Notes: generated by a model from the sequence alone, not told the origin. A stretch of 64,000 nt of DNA from Combretum micranthum (GCA_024138025.1 JAMXBD010000208.1:620001-684000); one strand, 5' to 3'; shown: positions 38,500 through 50,092, counted from the stretch's first letter. Translations and numbers: made by a program.

Positions 38500-39240
38500 C
38501 TATATATTGCTGTAATTTTATTTTTCCATTTCCTATTTCTATTCCTAAGAATTCTATGTTTTTTCTATAAAATTGTATCTCTTTTTGGCTAACAATTATT
38601 CCAATTTTGGAATTCTGTAAGTATTTTGTTTAAATGAGCAGTATGTTCCTTTTCATTTTTGGAAAATATCAAAATATCATCTATATATATACAAACAAAA
38701 GGATATTTGTCAAAGATTGATTCCATTTTTCTTTGGAAAATTGCTGGTCCGTTTTTTAATCCAAAAGGCATAACTAGCCATTCAAAATGTCCTAAAGGAC
38801 AAGTAAAGGCTGTCCATGGTATTGAATCCTTTTTTATTTTTATTGCCAAAATCCTAACTTGCAATCAAATTTACTAAAAATATTGCAATCCTGTATTCTG
38901 TTAATTAAATCTGTTTTTGTCTGGTATATTGTAAGCATCTATCTCAATATTGTTATTTAATTTTCTGTAATCTATTACCATTCTACTTTTACCTCTTATT
39001 ATTTCACTATGTTTTTTGACTATGAAAGTTGGACTTCAATGTGGACTTTCTGACCTCCTTATAACTTGTAACTTTAGTAATTCATTAATATGTATTTTAA
39101 ATTCTTCTCTATCTATGTTATCACATACTATTTGTTTGGCTTTTATTTCTATATCTGGATTTATTATTTTTAATTCACATTCTATTTTATTTCTATCCCA
39201 AAATTTTGTTGGATTATTTCCAATTATTTCTTCTTTCTAA
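38500..39240 (-). pseudogene. Pararetrovirus reverse transcriptase, C-terminally truncated
   Basis: RT blocks in order: the segment before the fingers (39240-39060); RMVIDYRKLN (about 38960-38990); stops near 38880 and 38920; an open part 38864-38589 with WLVMPFGLKNGPAIFQ and the catalytic YIDD at 38676-38687; then the GIEIGNGKIKLQ thumb block (about 38520-38560). The frame then runs into duplicated protease-start sequence. The connection domain and RNase H are absent. Confidence 0.85.
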
Positions 39241-39324
39241 TTTGCTTAAAATTGTATCTATTTGTACGTCCAATTTCTATCAGATTGTAAATAAAATTGT
39301 AATTTACACACTTAGTTTCTATTT

Positions 39325-39917
39325 CTAGCTTATCATAATTTCTAACAATTCTGTAAACAAGTCTCCATCTATATATTCTTCTAATTTATTTTCTTTCTTT
39401 TTGTTTTCTTCCTTTGTTATTTTTGTTTTCTTTACTTTCCAGGTTCCTGTCTTATTACATTTGCCATTATCTGTAATTTTAGGTGTTTCTCCTGTTAAAA
39501 AGGTAACTCCTTTTCTAGTAATTATCATGCCCAGTCTATCATTTACAATAAATTGTAATCTTAGTATGCACACATGTTTTCGTAAGGTCATGTCTCTTAC
39601 ATAAGTTCTAGAACTCCAAAATCTGTAATTCCATCCATTTTCAGTCTCTACTTCTATAGAGTGATCTGTAAGTATTTCACAATTTCAAAAAGCTTTCCAT
39701 CTATCTGTTCAGCTTTTATACATTTCTTTCCTGGTATTTCTATAACCCATTCTTTTGGTACTATCTTTTTATCTATAATATTATTTGTGCATCCTATATC
39801 TATAAGGGCTTCTGTTTCTAAAATTTCAGTATCTACTATGAATCTTACCTTTATTCTCATATTTGTTATTTGTAATCCTAATTTTTCATCTATTTCTTTA
39901 TTTATGTAAGTTTTAAC
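39325..39917 (-). pseudogene. Pararetrovirus aspartic protease region
   Basis: The open segment 39860-39654 carries the retropepsin-type start LETEALIDIGCTNNIID. The middle residue of the usual D-T-G catalytic triad is Ile (codon at 39795-39797). A second open segment (39591-39325) continues to the linker before RT. Together they cover a normal PR-to-RT span, with breaks near 39654 and 39325. Confidence 0.75.
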
Positions 39918-40100
39918 TAATTTTCTTCTATCTTATTTTCTTCTAGAGAAATTTTGTCTTCTTGTATTAATATGTTTTTTCCCTTATAATCCTTCTGTAT
40001 TTCTTCTAACCTATCTACTCTTTCTTCTATTCTTAATATCCTTGTTTCTAGTAAATCTGAATTTCTATTCCACCTATTGTAACTACTAATTTTTTGTAAT

Positions 40101-40601
40101 TCATATTTTTCTCCTTGAATCCAAGCATTTTTTACAACTTTCAAATTGACATTTTTTGCATCTAAATCTAACTATAATATGTGGGTATCCAGAACAGTAT
40201 CTACATGGATGATCATCTAATCCTGACTCATGTATCCAATTATGTTCACATTCTGTTGTTTGTATCTCTACATATCCTCCTATTTCATTATCTGTAAGAT
40301 CTAATTCATCTATCATATCTAACATTTCTCTTGTATTTCTGTATCTAGGGTTTTCTTTTTCAAGTAAATCTGTAACAAAAGGGGTTTCTATATCATCACT
40401 ACTAACTTCTTTAATATCTTCCTCTATCATGTTTTCTTCTATTTCTACTATGCTGTAAACTATTTCTGTTTCACTCGTTTGATCATCTATAGCCAGTAAA
40501 TCTTTTTCTAAGCAATTTACTATCATGGCTCTTTTATCATGAAGATTATGCCTTTGTAACAATCTCTGGATAAATATCCTTCTTCTCCGCACACAAAACA
40601 A
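40101..40601 (-). pseudogene. Pararetrovirus zinc knuckle and badnavirus-specific Cys motif
   Basis: Start of the region: a knuckle C-x2-C-x4-Y-x4-C at 40600-40559, in a different frame from the segment that follows. The usual His is Tyr (codon at 40574-40576). A 166-codon open frame with an acidic middle follows and ends in C-x2-C-x11-C-x2-C-x4-C-x2-C at 40125-40205. That second motif is known from badnaviruses and their close relatives and supports the genus-level call better than any other signal here. Confidence 0.8.
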
Positions 40602-40602
40602 G

Positions 40603-42007
40603 TTAGTTTATTTTTGTAAGTCCTTCTTTATTATATTTTCTAACATGTTTATTTTCATCTAAACATGGTATTCTAGCATCTCTTTGTCTTTTGTAGTATG
40701 TCTTTTTAGGCTTGTAATTTGGTTTGTAATTCTTTTTGGTTTTCTTAGGTCTGTAAAATTCTTTATCTCTTCTGATTCTATTGTAAATCCTTCTTGGTTT
40801 TGTCTTTGATTTTAGTCCATAAATTTTTCCTCCATATATTTGCGGTGTGTAAATCTGTTCACAGTAACTATATTCTCCTTTTAGTTGTCTTGTAATTTGT
40901 ATATTTGTACATTTTTCAACTAAAAATCTTATTATATATTGTATTCTTGTTCCTAAGTTGTTTAGTATGGGAGTATTAGCTATTTTTGGTTCTACATTTT
41001 CTTTAAAAGTTTTATATATTTCTTGTCCTAAAGCTCCTGGTAATTTTATGAGTACTTTATCAGCAATGGTTGGTTCATAGTAACATCCTGCCAAATTACA
41101 GTAATAAAAGAAATTATTCAAGTAAGGCTTTATATATTTCCAATTTCTTATCTGTAATTGTTCTAAAAATCTCATTGCATCCATTTGATCTCTTTGGGTA
41201 TGATCTATATTAGGTAGTAGAAAGTAACAAATAAGTAACTTTGTTAGTAAAATTATAGGGGTTAGCTCCTAATTCTATATCAGCAGTAAAATCTTGTGGC
41301 CATCTTCTCTTATATTCTTCCTACATTGCCCTTGTGCTTTCTCCTAAAAATTTTTCTAAATAATTATACATAGCAGTTGCTTCTCTTGGTATATTGCTGG
41401 TTTCCCATTCTCTTGTAACTAACTGTCCCCAATATCCTAATATTTGTGGTCATCTTTGTACATCATGTGCAGGTATATTTAATATTCTACCATGGTCTAT
41501 TAAGTCTTCTGGCTGTATTTCTAAAGGTAATCTTCTTCCTAATGGTGTTCTGTCTTGGTTAGTTTCTCTGTAAGTGGAGTAAGGTTGCCTTGGGAGTTGT
41601 CCTATAACATTTTCATGTCTTTGTGAAAAAATTTGCCCACTGTGTGGCATAGGTGTTGAGGGTGTTATGTTTGAAGGTAAAGGTGCTGCTGATGGTGAAG
41701 GTGTGGTCTCCATTAAATCCAAGATTTGTTGTAATCTTCCACTATTGTTAAATTCTTCTACTTCTTCTGTAATTTCCTCTAGAGTTTGTGGTTTTTGTGA
41801 ATCTAAAGGTGGTATATCTAATAGTGATTCAATATTAAGATTTGTGTCAAGAATTGTAATTGTCTGTATCCTTTCTGTTTTTAGTAATCCTTTTTTCTCA
41901 TAATCTCTTAATATTCTTTCTTGTTTTTCCTTATAATCTCCTAAATCTTGTAATCTTATAATTTTATATCTATTAATTAATTGTAAATTGTCTGGATGAG
42001 TAAGCAT
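40603..42007 (-). pseudogene. Pararetrovirus coat protein region
   Basis: Three parts. 42007-41450 is open (185 codons) with a Pro/Ser-rich linker. 41449-41190 contains the conserved AMYNYLEKFLGEST and YKRRWPQDF segment, with a stop and a shift. 41184-40603 is open (193 codons) with NWKYIKPYLNNFFYYCN and KLPGALGQEIY, then a strongly basic Lys/Arg/Tyr tail, as in nucleic-acid-binding CP C-termini. The last frame ends just before the zinc knuckle, which lies in another frame. Confidence 0.75.
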
Positions 42008-42154
42008 CTTTTCTTTTACATAAACTTTTCCTAGTTTATCTGGTCTGTCTTCTAAAAAGTAATACTTTTCATTAGCTTCTAAAAATTCTTCTTCTCTTAG
42101 ATGTTCTATGGCATCTTCTTTGCTTTCCCAATTTTTTATTAAAAATCTTCCTCT

Positions 42155-42367
42155 CTAAGGATTCTTTGTAATTCCCCAGTATCTAGGATTTGATCCACTT
42201 GCATCTAACATTTTTTCATCTATTATTTCTTCTTCATTAAGATTTTCTGTATCTTTTACATTTCTATTTTTGTAATCTAAAAACTTAATACGGTAACTAC
42301 CATCTAAGTTTCTGTAAGCTAAACTTTCCTCAGGGACTCTTATTGTTTTATCTTTATCTTCAAGCAT
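42155..42367 (-). pseudogene. Pararetrovirus polyprotein linker (MP to CP), acidic
   Basis: A 70-codon open segment rich in Asp, Glu and Asn, with no domain. It lies in the variable spacer that separates movement and coat proteins in ORF3 polyproteins. A stop at 42155-42157 and further breaks to 42007 isolate it. Confidence 0.5.
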
Positions 42368-42429
42368 TTTTGATAAATCCCATTCTGTTCCTTATAAATC
42401 TCTAGTGCTAATTGGTGTTGGTTTTATAA

Positions 42430-43146
42430 ATTTTATTCCAGAACTTGCTATTTGCTGTATTATTCCATCTATGTTAAGCTTGTATCTAGTAGTACTTCCT
42501 TCTGTAACTTTTCCTATAAATCCTATATTTAGAAGTTAATTTTCACCTGTATGATCTTCAAATCCTTTACTATCTAATCCTATTTCCAGATTTTTTACAT
42601 TGTTTATTCCTATCATGTAATTTGGTGCACAGTAAAAAATTCCTTTATTAGCATTCATATCTACTTCAGTAATTCCTATGGTTGCTTTTTAAAATTATTT
42701 TGCCATGAATTATCTAATAGAACTATCAAAACTTTTGCTCCTACTTCTTTTCTAACTAATCCTTTTATTCCTAAGACTATCATTCCTAAATGTAACAGAC
42801 TTTTATTTTCTTTCTTTAGCTGTTGTAATCCTTCACACTAAAATTTAATCCTAATTGGTTCCTTAGTAACAGTAATTATTTGTTCTCTACAAGTTTTGAA
42901 TAATCTTACATTTCCAAAGCTCAATTTTCGTGTTTTATACAAAATTCTTGGTTCTAATAACTTCAGGCTTTTTGTATTGTAAAGGTCTAAATCTTTATCT
43001 ATGTCTACTATTTCTTCTAATTGTTGTAAAACTGTATTATCATCCTTTTTTCTAGACAGTAATCCTATAATTCCTTTGTCTAGTCCTATTTTCTCTTTTG
43101 TAACTCTTCCTTGGTCTTTTTTGAATACTTGTAAAGCTTTAGACAT
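42430..43146 (-). pseudogene. Pararetrovirus movement protein region
   Basis: The first 102 residues are open (to 42838). After a stop at about 42840, the frame reads through HLGMIVLGIKGLVRKEVGAK and VLIVLLDNSWQNNF (about 42690-42810). This matches the core of Caulimoviridae movement proteins of the 30K type, which open plasmodesmata. Frameshifts near 42690 and several stops from 42670 down destroy the C-terminal half. Confidence 0.7.
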
Positions 43147-43189
43147 TTTTTCGTAAATACTTTCCCAAATATCTGTTCCGTGTTATAAC

Positions 43190-44215
43190 CGTATTCAGAC
43201 TTTATACCTAATTTTTTATCCTGTAATTTTATATTCTTAATTCCTGTAAATATTTCCTCTAATTCTTCTTTATGTAATTCTTTATCTATTATTTTATCTT
43301 TTTGTAATTCTTTTAATTGTCTGACTTCTTCTCTTATCTTTTCTAATTCTATAAATTTATCTTGTATTGATTTTATATTATCCTATAAATATGATTCTAT
43401 TGTTTCTAGCCTTTGTACTTCTTCTATATATGTTTACTCCAACCTTCTATAAAATTATTCAATTTTGTTATACTATCTTCTACTCTTATTAGTAAAGCTA
43501 TGATAGTATTATTTTGTCTTAACAAAACTTTTCTGGTTCTGTAGTGGTTTGTAATTGGAATATCCTGTGGCTTCTTCTTGATAAATGGACGATACCCTTA
43601 ATGCCTCAAGATATTTAGAATGTGACGCCAGTTTATTTTCCCTGTATTAAGTATCTAATATTTTCTATTTTTTGTAAAATCTCTTCTTGTTTCTTTTTTG
43701 TTTCTTCTTTTGCTCTAAGTGAGTGTGAGTCTTGTAAGGTACTATGTTCTTCTAATTTTTTCTGCAAAGGTGTAACAATATATTTTATATTATCTAAAGT
43801 TTGTTGTAAATCTTTATTTATTTGTCTTATTTGTTCTACTACAGGTCTTATTTGGTTATGTATGCTAACGTGTCTTTCTTCTAAAGCTATTCCTAAACTT
43901 ATTAAAAGGTCTGTAATAGTAGTATTTAATTGTTCACTTTCCCCGTGGATTTGATGTCTACAATTCCGAAAATAACAACGATGTTTAAAATCTAGTTGCC
44001 TAATTATTTTCCTATTCTTATAGTCTATTTCTAAATCTAACCACTCTATTTTATTAAATTCACCTATTTTAGTCTGTATCTAAATACCAATCAGTATCTA
44101 TGTGTGTATCTGTATATGTTTCTGTAATCCAATCAGTAACTGTAATTTCTGTTCTTATATCTAACTCTGTTTCTGTATTATTATTCTGACTTCCTATAAA
44201 ACATTTAAAAACAAA
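43190..44215 (-). pseudogene. Pararetrovirus coiled-coil (virion-associated/ORF2-like) region
   Basis: Minus-strand frames show a Thr/Asp-rich start (about 44100-44200), a shift near 44085, then a long heptad-rich Glu/Lys/Gln segment (about 43640-43960) containing EQIRQINKDLQQTLDNI. A further coiled-coil segment lies at about 43200-43400, before the movement protein. Badnavirus ORF2 and the N-terminal part of ORF3 occupy this place. At least three stops lie between 43380 and 43630. Confidence 0.55.
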
Positions 44216-44216
44216 A

Positions 44217-44690
44217 TTAAAGATTATTAAGTTTTTCTCGTTGACCATCTAACCATTCTTCTTTTAAAAAATTAATTAAACTTTCTACTTTTGTATCTGG
44301 AATTTCTTCGTTAGGCCAGGTTTCTGTAATTCTTTGTAAAGTCCGTCCTAAACTTCCTGGTGATCTTGATCTTAAAGTCCTTAAATAAAATTGTAAGCTT
44401 ATCAAAACTAACCTAAATAGTTTATCCCTACAAATAAAACAATCTATGGCTAAATTTTCTAGTCTTTGTTTTCTTATAGTCTTCTAGTCCTTCTAGCTGA
44501 TGTCTTATTCTATCCTTTAAATCTTGTATAGCTTCTGTAACTTTAGAAACTCTGGTTAATTCTGGTGCTAGTTCACTTAAAGCATCTATTACTCTTTCCA
44601 TGTCTTTCTCATCTTCTAATTTGATAGGCTGTAACTATGTCTTCTATATTGTCTTTTAATACTTCTAAATTCTGTATTATACTGCTTAGG
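44217..44690 (-). pseudogene. Pararetrovirus ORF1-like region
   Basis: Coding resemblance runs about 160 codons, a badnavirus ORF1-like length, in two frames. An acidic helical part (about 44470-44625) has one shift near its start, then a shift near 44460 leads to a frame with a CFIC motif and a basic stretch, ending at the stop at 44217-44219. The assignment is by position as the first ORF, not by a recognised domain. Confidence 0.5.
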
Positions 44691-44949
44691 GGTTGACTCT
44701 ACATAGAATTATGAATTTAAGTGTAATTTTATAAATTTATGACTTAATTGATTCTGTACAATTTTGTAAGAACCTATTAATTTAATAACATTTTATATGA
44801 ATCTTAGTTAATAATAAAATCACAGGATGTATTACATATTATTGCAATATACTGTTTATATAGTTTGTTTTTTTTTTATCTATATCTGTATCTATATTGA
44901 AAACATATATATAAATAAATCTGACTTGTATTTATATTGGATCTATATG

Positions 44950-45150
44950 GTTTGTTTGGATTGTTTGTTTCTCATTGTATATTTATCTGTATCGAAATAA
45001 TATGAGTAAATGTATTTGATTTGCATATATATTTTTTTATCTATGTTTAATCTATTTCATCTTTTCATGAGAACTACTAATTGTTTTTTTATTTGTATCT
45101 ATTTCTTGATAAATAATTTATCAGAAAAAATTTGACAAATGTGTCTATAT
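44950..45150. mobile_element. GTTTGG-family MITE, copy beside the pararetrovirus
   Basis: It starts GTTTGTTTGGATTGTTTG and shares TCATGAGAACTACTAATTG and AATAATTTATCAGAAAAA blocks with the copy at 45599-45834. Its right end is unclear. A second partial copy (44870-44940) precedes it. Confidence 0.5.
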
Positions 45151-45598
45151 CCGATGGAAAAAACTTATTATGATTATTTTTTAAAAGTAAATATACATTT
45201 GTGGTGAACACACCTAGCCAATAAACATTAGGCGGCATAATAGCTGTTGCTTTTAAGTTGTAACACAGGTGGGGTAAGCAAACCAAATCCATCATCGATC
45301 TCGAGCCCCTCGAAATTCTTATTTCTTATTTCCTTGTTTTGCATAAACAAACGTGGTTCTTCGGGCTTTCGTTGTATGGCCAGTCCCAGAGAATGTTGAT
45401 TCTCATCTTTCTAAGAAAAATTTATAGACGCCTTTCAATCAACTCAGGATATTAAGGATTTTTCTTAAAAATTACATAAGTTTTTATAGCTATATATAAT
45501 AATGGAAAAAAAGAATTGGAGCAATTTCTTAGAAAAATCTTATTTTTAATAAAAATGCGTGCCTCCAATGCTTCCTTGTATATTTTTCCATGCTTTAG

Positions 45599-45834
45599 CC
45601 TGTTTGGATTGTCTGTTTTTTATTTGTATTTGTATCTAAATTTTATGTGTAAAGATATCCGATTTGTAATTATATTTTATTTATATTTAGTCTACTTGAT
45701 ATTCTCATGAAAACTGCTATATGTTTTTCATCTATAAGTATTTATCGATAGATAATTTATTAGAAAAAATTTGAAAAAAAAATATTTGTCATTTACTGTC
45801 TCCTATCTGCCATCTCCCGGATCCCAAACAGACC
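45599..45834. mobile_element. GTTTGG-family MITE
   Basis: The termini CCTGTTTGG (45599-45607) and CCCAAACAGACC (45823-45834) are inverted. The interior shares the CATGAAAACTGCTA and AATTTATTAGAAAAAATTTG blocks with other copies. Confidence 0.65.
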
Positions 45835-46213
45835 AATATGGAGAGAGAATATGTATTTACCAAGCCGACATAATATTTTGCACGTTATTCTATATGCACC
45901 TGTTAACATATATTATCTTTTGCGAACAAACAAAAAGGAAAATGACACTACAAGGACTCATCTCTAGGGAATACTGTAGTTCACACTTATTGACTGTGGT
46001 GAAAATTTTGGCACCATCATTTTGTATACTTCTAGCCATAATATTCAATCTTTCTTTGGCACATCATTAACGTTCAGTGCATTAGCTTTCTTGATTTCTA
46101 CACGGTTAGATAAATTGCCACTAGTATTTCAAACTGAATCTCGTTAAAATAGATGGTTTACGATACCTGTTAAGACCTAACAAGCTTTCACACAAGAAAA
46201 TTGGGATTTATGT

Positions 46214-46650
46214 GTTGTGTTTGGATCCATGGGAAGCTATGGAAAGTGACAGAAAGTCACGAAAACAGAGAAAAGATAAAGAAAAGAAATTGGTGTTTGG
46301 TAATTTAAGTCGAGCTGGGAAGGTGTAGAAAGGATGGGAAATGAGGGTAAAGTCTTTTACTTTTTATTCCCTTCTTTTCTCTCCAATTCTAAAAAGAAAT
46401 CGGTGGAAAGTGATGGAGAATAAAGACAACTACAAAATTATTCTCCCAACTAATATTTTATAAAAATAATATAAGGATGATTTTATCAATTACTAACTCT
46501 ATTTTTTTGTTTTCCTTTTATTTTCTTCATAAGTATCAAACATAAAATAAACATTTTATTCATTTTCATTTTCATATATTTCTATTTCTACTCTTTTTTC
46601 CTTGCCGATTTCAACTGATTTCCATTTTGGAGAGAGTTGTCAAACACAAC
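46214..46650. mobile_element. MITE about 500 bp upstream of NIK
   Basis: GTTGTGTTTG (46214-46223) is inverted at CAAACACAAC (46641-46650). The 437-bp interior is non-coding. hAT-like by the short TIR; a target duplication was not resolved. Its position puts it in the likely promoter of the kinase gene. Confidence 0.55.
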
Positions 46651-47163
46651 TTTAGAGACAAAATTTTTATCGCAAAAATAATAGAAATATAACTTATCTT
46701 AATAGTTTTCCTTCATAGAATTTTTATTTTTAAATATTAGTTTTCTTGTAGTGTTTAAAAAAAAAAACGATTATATAGAAAAATACCATGTTTCTTTATT
46801 TGATTTCTTAACTATCCCTTTATAAAATAATATGAGAAGCCATACAGCAATAATTACTGTTATTTTTTTTATCCCCTAGATTCACCATATGCTATACTAT
46901 ACCCTGGCTACTTAGCACGGTGCAAGGAAAATTGTCAGTATTGTCACTATTCCTTTTTTATCCTAAGAATAACCACATGGTTGTTTTCAATTATTCTTAG
47001 TAGCTAGTACTAGTACCCAATTTCAGGAACAGGCATGTTCTTCCTAGTTGCCTTAATGTTATTAATAAATCACTAGCTATCACTGACAATTCTTTCCTAT
47101 AGTGTGTGGCATAATTTTTATCTATTCTTTCCCAAGATTACACACTCCATGCATTTCACTTGA

Positions 47164-50092
47164 ATGGCAATGAAGAGAAGACAAAAGGTTTCATTGCTTA
47201 TCATTGTCATCTTCTGGTTTTGGGTTTCTGCAACAACTGGGCGGCTTTCACCCAAAGGAGTGAACTATGAAGGTCAGTTGTAAAATACTTTTCACAAAGT
47301 GCTTTTGTATTCTGCTACACTCACTCACTTAGACCCATGTGTTTGAAATCAGTGCAAGCTCTAGTGGCAATAAAGGCTTCATTGGAAGATCCTCATAATG
47401 TGCTTGAGAATTGGGATGGAGATGCAGTGGATCCATGTAGCTGGACTATGGTCACTTGCTCTCCTGATAACCTGGTAATTGGACTGTAAGTCTTTCTTGC
47501 TTCTACTCTCTTTTTTTTCACTGTTGTTGTGTCTTCCGCATCCTAGGTTGTCTAATTTAACTGAGACTGGGATGGTCTTGTTTTAGTGGCACCCCTAGCC
47601 AGAACTTGTCAGGAACTCTATCCCCAAGCATAGGAAATTTGACAAATCTTCAAGTCGTGTAAGTTATAATACGATTACTAGAGTTTGTGCTCTTGAAGTC
47701 ATTATTATCATCTTTTCTTTGGTAAGTTACTTGATGTCATTTCAATTTGTGAATAAACGAACCCGAATGTGCAGGCTGTTGCAGAACAATAATCTAACAG
47801 GACAAATTCCTCCTCAACTCGGAAAGCTTTCAAAGCTTCAAATGCTCGATCTTTCTAATAATTGGTTTACAGGCGAAATCCCTTCATCTCTGAGTTATCT
47901 TGGCCATCTTCAGTACATGTAAATATTAATGCGTTTCAATTTGTATTGATTTTGAATTGCCAGTCCCAATGCTTATTTTGAAATGAACTCAGGAGGCTTA
48001 ATAACAACAGTCTTTCTGGAGCACTTCCTAAATCATTGGCCGAAATGGCTCAGCTTGCTCTTCTGTAAGTTCCGTTCACATCTCAATGATCTTGGAAACT
48101 TTGATGCCGAATAAGGACTTAATATTCGTCGGTTCTTCTCGTTAGGGACTTGTCTTATAACGATTTAAGTGGACCGGTGCCAAGGATCCTTGCCAAAACA
48201 TTCAAGTAACAAATTTATCCTCTTTATTGATCTCTACAATTGAAAAATACAAAACAAACATATTAAAAGTTTTCCTATGTTGCAGTGTTGCTGGAAATCC
48301 TCGGATATGTATAGATGGGCATGAGCCAGACTGCTATGGGACACAATTAATGCCTATGTCAATGAATCTGAACAGCTCACAATGTAAGATAAGGAATTTC
48401 CTAAGTTGCCTTTTTGCCCTTATAGAATGCCCATTTCATAAGGTTAAATTTTAATGTGTTCCGGCTTCTTTGTGGTTTTTCTCCTCGCCCTGACAACACT
48501 TTTTATGCTTCTTAAGCTTTTCTTCCATCCAGGAAATCTAAAAGCCACAAGATGGCCCTTGCTTTAGGATTGAGCCTTGGATGCATTTTCATGAGTATTA
48601 TAGGGCTGGGGCTGTTTCTATGGTTCAGATCGAGGCAAAATCAATACCTATTCTTTGATGTCAAGGGTATGCCAAAATTATGATTGTTTTCATTCCAACT
48701 TACTTGCAAACAAGTTATGGAATCTGAATGGGAATCTTAGGATTTTATTTTTTTCCCTTTTAAGGTGCAGATCATGGGGAAGTTTCCCTAGGAAATTTGA
48801 GGAAGTTTCACTTCAGAGAACTCCAAACAGCAACGAACAATTTCAGCAGCAAGAACGTTCTAGGGAAGGGTGGTTTCGGGATGGTGTACAAAGGGACGCT
48901 TTCTGATGGTACAGTCGTAGCAATCAAAAGGCTTCTAGATGGAAACACCAAAGGGGGAGACACAATTTCGAACGGAAATTGAAATGATCAGTCTAGCTGT
49001 GCACCGGAACCTTCTCAAGCTACATGGATTTTGCATTACTCCCACTGAGAAGCTTCTGGTTTATCCTTTTATGTCAAATGGCAGTGTCGCTTCCCGTCTC
49101 AAAGGTAATTGTCAAGTAATAGATGTAGCCTATGCTATATCTATAAGTTTAAAATTTTAGATCAGACATGATAATGTTCACATTAACGTTGTATCACATC
49201 AAGAGATCCTAGTTCGAATTTATGACATTGCTACTGAAAAACACAAGATACCGGCTATTGCCACTATTGATTAGTAATGTTTGGAATCTGAATCTAGTTT
49301 CTGCAACAGGAAAGCCGGTCTTGGACTGGGGAACTAGGAAGAGGATTGCCTTAGGAGCTGCAAGAGGATTGCTGTACCTACACGAGCAGTGTGACCCGAA
49401 GATAATCCACAGGGATGTCAAGGCTGCAAATATATTGCTCGATGACTACTGTGAAGCTGTGGTTGGTGATTTTGGTTTGGCAAAGCTCTTAGATCACCAA
49501 GATTCACATGTCACAACAGCTGTCCGGGGTACGGTTGGACATATAGCTCCTGAGTACCTTTCCACAGGACAATCATCTGAGAAAACGGATGTGTTTGGGT
49601 TCGGGATCCTTCTACTTGAACTGATCACTGGACAGAGAGCAATAGAATTCGGGAAAGCAGCAAACCAGAAAGGAGCAATGCTTGATTGGGTGAGTAGAAA
49701 CTTCCGCATTTTTGCAGATTTTGCCTTTTCTTCTTTGTTCTTCATCAAGTGTAATTGAGTAGTGATTTCAGGTGAAGAAAATCCATATGGAAAAGAAACT
49801 CGAAATGCTTGTCGATAAGGATCTAGGAAAGAGTCATGATCACATTGAGCTTGAGGAAATGATTCGAGTGGCTCTTTTGTGCACTCAATACCTTCCAAGC
49901 CACAGACCGAAAATGTCGGAAATAGTCCGGATGCTTGAAGGTGATGATGTTGCAGAGAGATGGGAAGCATCTCAAGGAGTCCTAGCAGCAAAGGGCAAGT
50001 CCCATGAGCTTTCCTCATCAGATAGATATTCGGATCTAACTGATGACTCCTCATTGACATTTCAAGCCATGGAGCTCTCAGGTCCTAGGTGA
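47164..50092 (+). CDS. NIK: NIK-like LRR receptor kinase, 11 exons, one frameshift
   Basis: NIK kinases (LRR-RLK subfamily II) sit in the plasma membrane and signal in antiviral defence and development. Exons: 47164-47272, 47353-47485, 47587-47658, 47775-47918, 47993-48064, 48146-48205, 48286-48383, 48517-48666, 48771-49104, 49310-49689, 49772-50092. This is the family's 11-exon plan, with GT-AG borders and matching phases. The product would have a signal peptide (1-26), LRRNT, LRRs, a membrane helix (about 242-266), G-loop [11 protein letters not shown] (311-321), Lys332 in VAIK, HRD (49408-49416), DFG (49468-49476), and the family ending AMELSGPR. There is no SERK-type SPP box. In exon 9 two bases are missing at about 48952-48962, and the frame then stops at 48980-48982, giving about 349 instead of 624 residues. 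This is either a real lesion or a sequencing error. The exon 9 acceptor could also be 48764. Confidence 0.92.
48952..48962 (+). other. Frameshift site in NIK exon 9
   Basis: The frame entering reads LLDGNTKGG. The frame needed afterwards reads [20 protein letters not shown], the conserved family sequence. The switch falls in a GGGGGAGACA tract and equals a 2-base loss (or a 1-base gain). The total coding length becomes a multiple of three only if two bases are added. Confidence 0.85.

Larger units (their letters stand above)
38293..44700 (-). mobile_element. Endogenous badnavirus-like pararetrovirus, decayed and rearranged
   Basis: On the minus strand, from 44700 downward, the order is ORF1-like, coiled-coil ORF2-like, movement protein, coat protein, two Cys motifs, aspartic protease, and reverse transcriptase: the Caulimoviridae order. 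The second Cys motif is exactly C-x2-C-x11-C-x2-C-x4-C-x2-C (40125-40205), a badnavirus hallmark. No RNase H is present. Sequence past the RT is replaced by a second copy of the protease start (38293-38490). No tRNA-Met primer site was seen near 44700-44860. Many stops and frameshifts break every region, so it is a genomic fossil of about 6.4 kb against 7-9 kb for complete badnaviruses. Confidence 0.88.
44701..47163. other. Non-coding interval upstream of the receptor kinase
   Basis: It contains GTTTGG-family MITEs at 44950-45150 and 45599-45834 and another MITE at 46214-46650. The open frame at 45771-46070 overlaps a MITE end and has no motifs. No clear TATA box was found within 100 bp of the kinase ATG. 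Confidence 0.55.

Noticed and set aside
43622..43954. 110-residue plus-strand Cys/Phe-rich frame
   Set aside because: It is the complement of the minus-strand coiled-coil viral segment.
49494..50060. 188-residue open frame on the minus strand
   Set aside because: It is antisense to the conserved kinase exons of the NIK-like gene and has no domain of its own.
47164..50092. SERK co-receptor identity for the kinase
   Set aside because: No SPP proline-rich box before the membrane helix; the juxtamembrane and C-terminal words are NIK-type.
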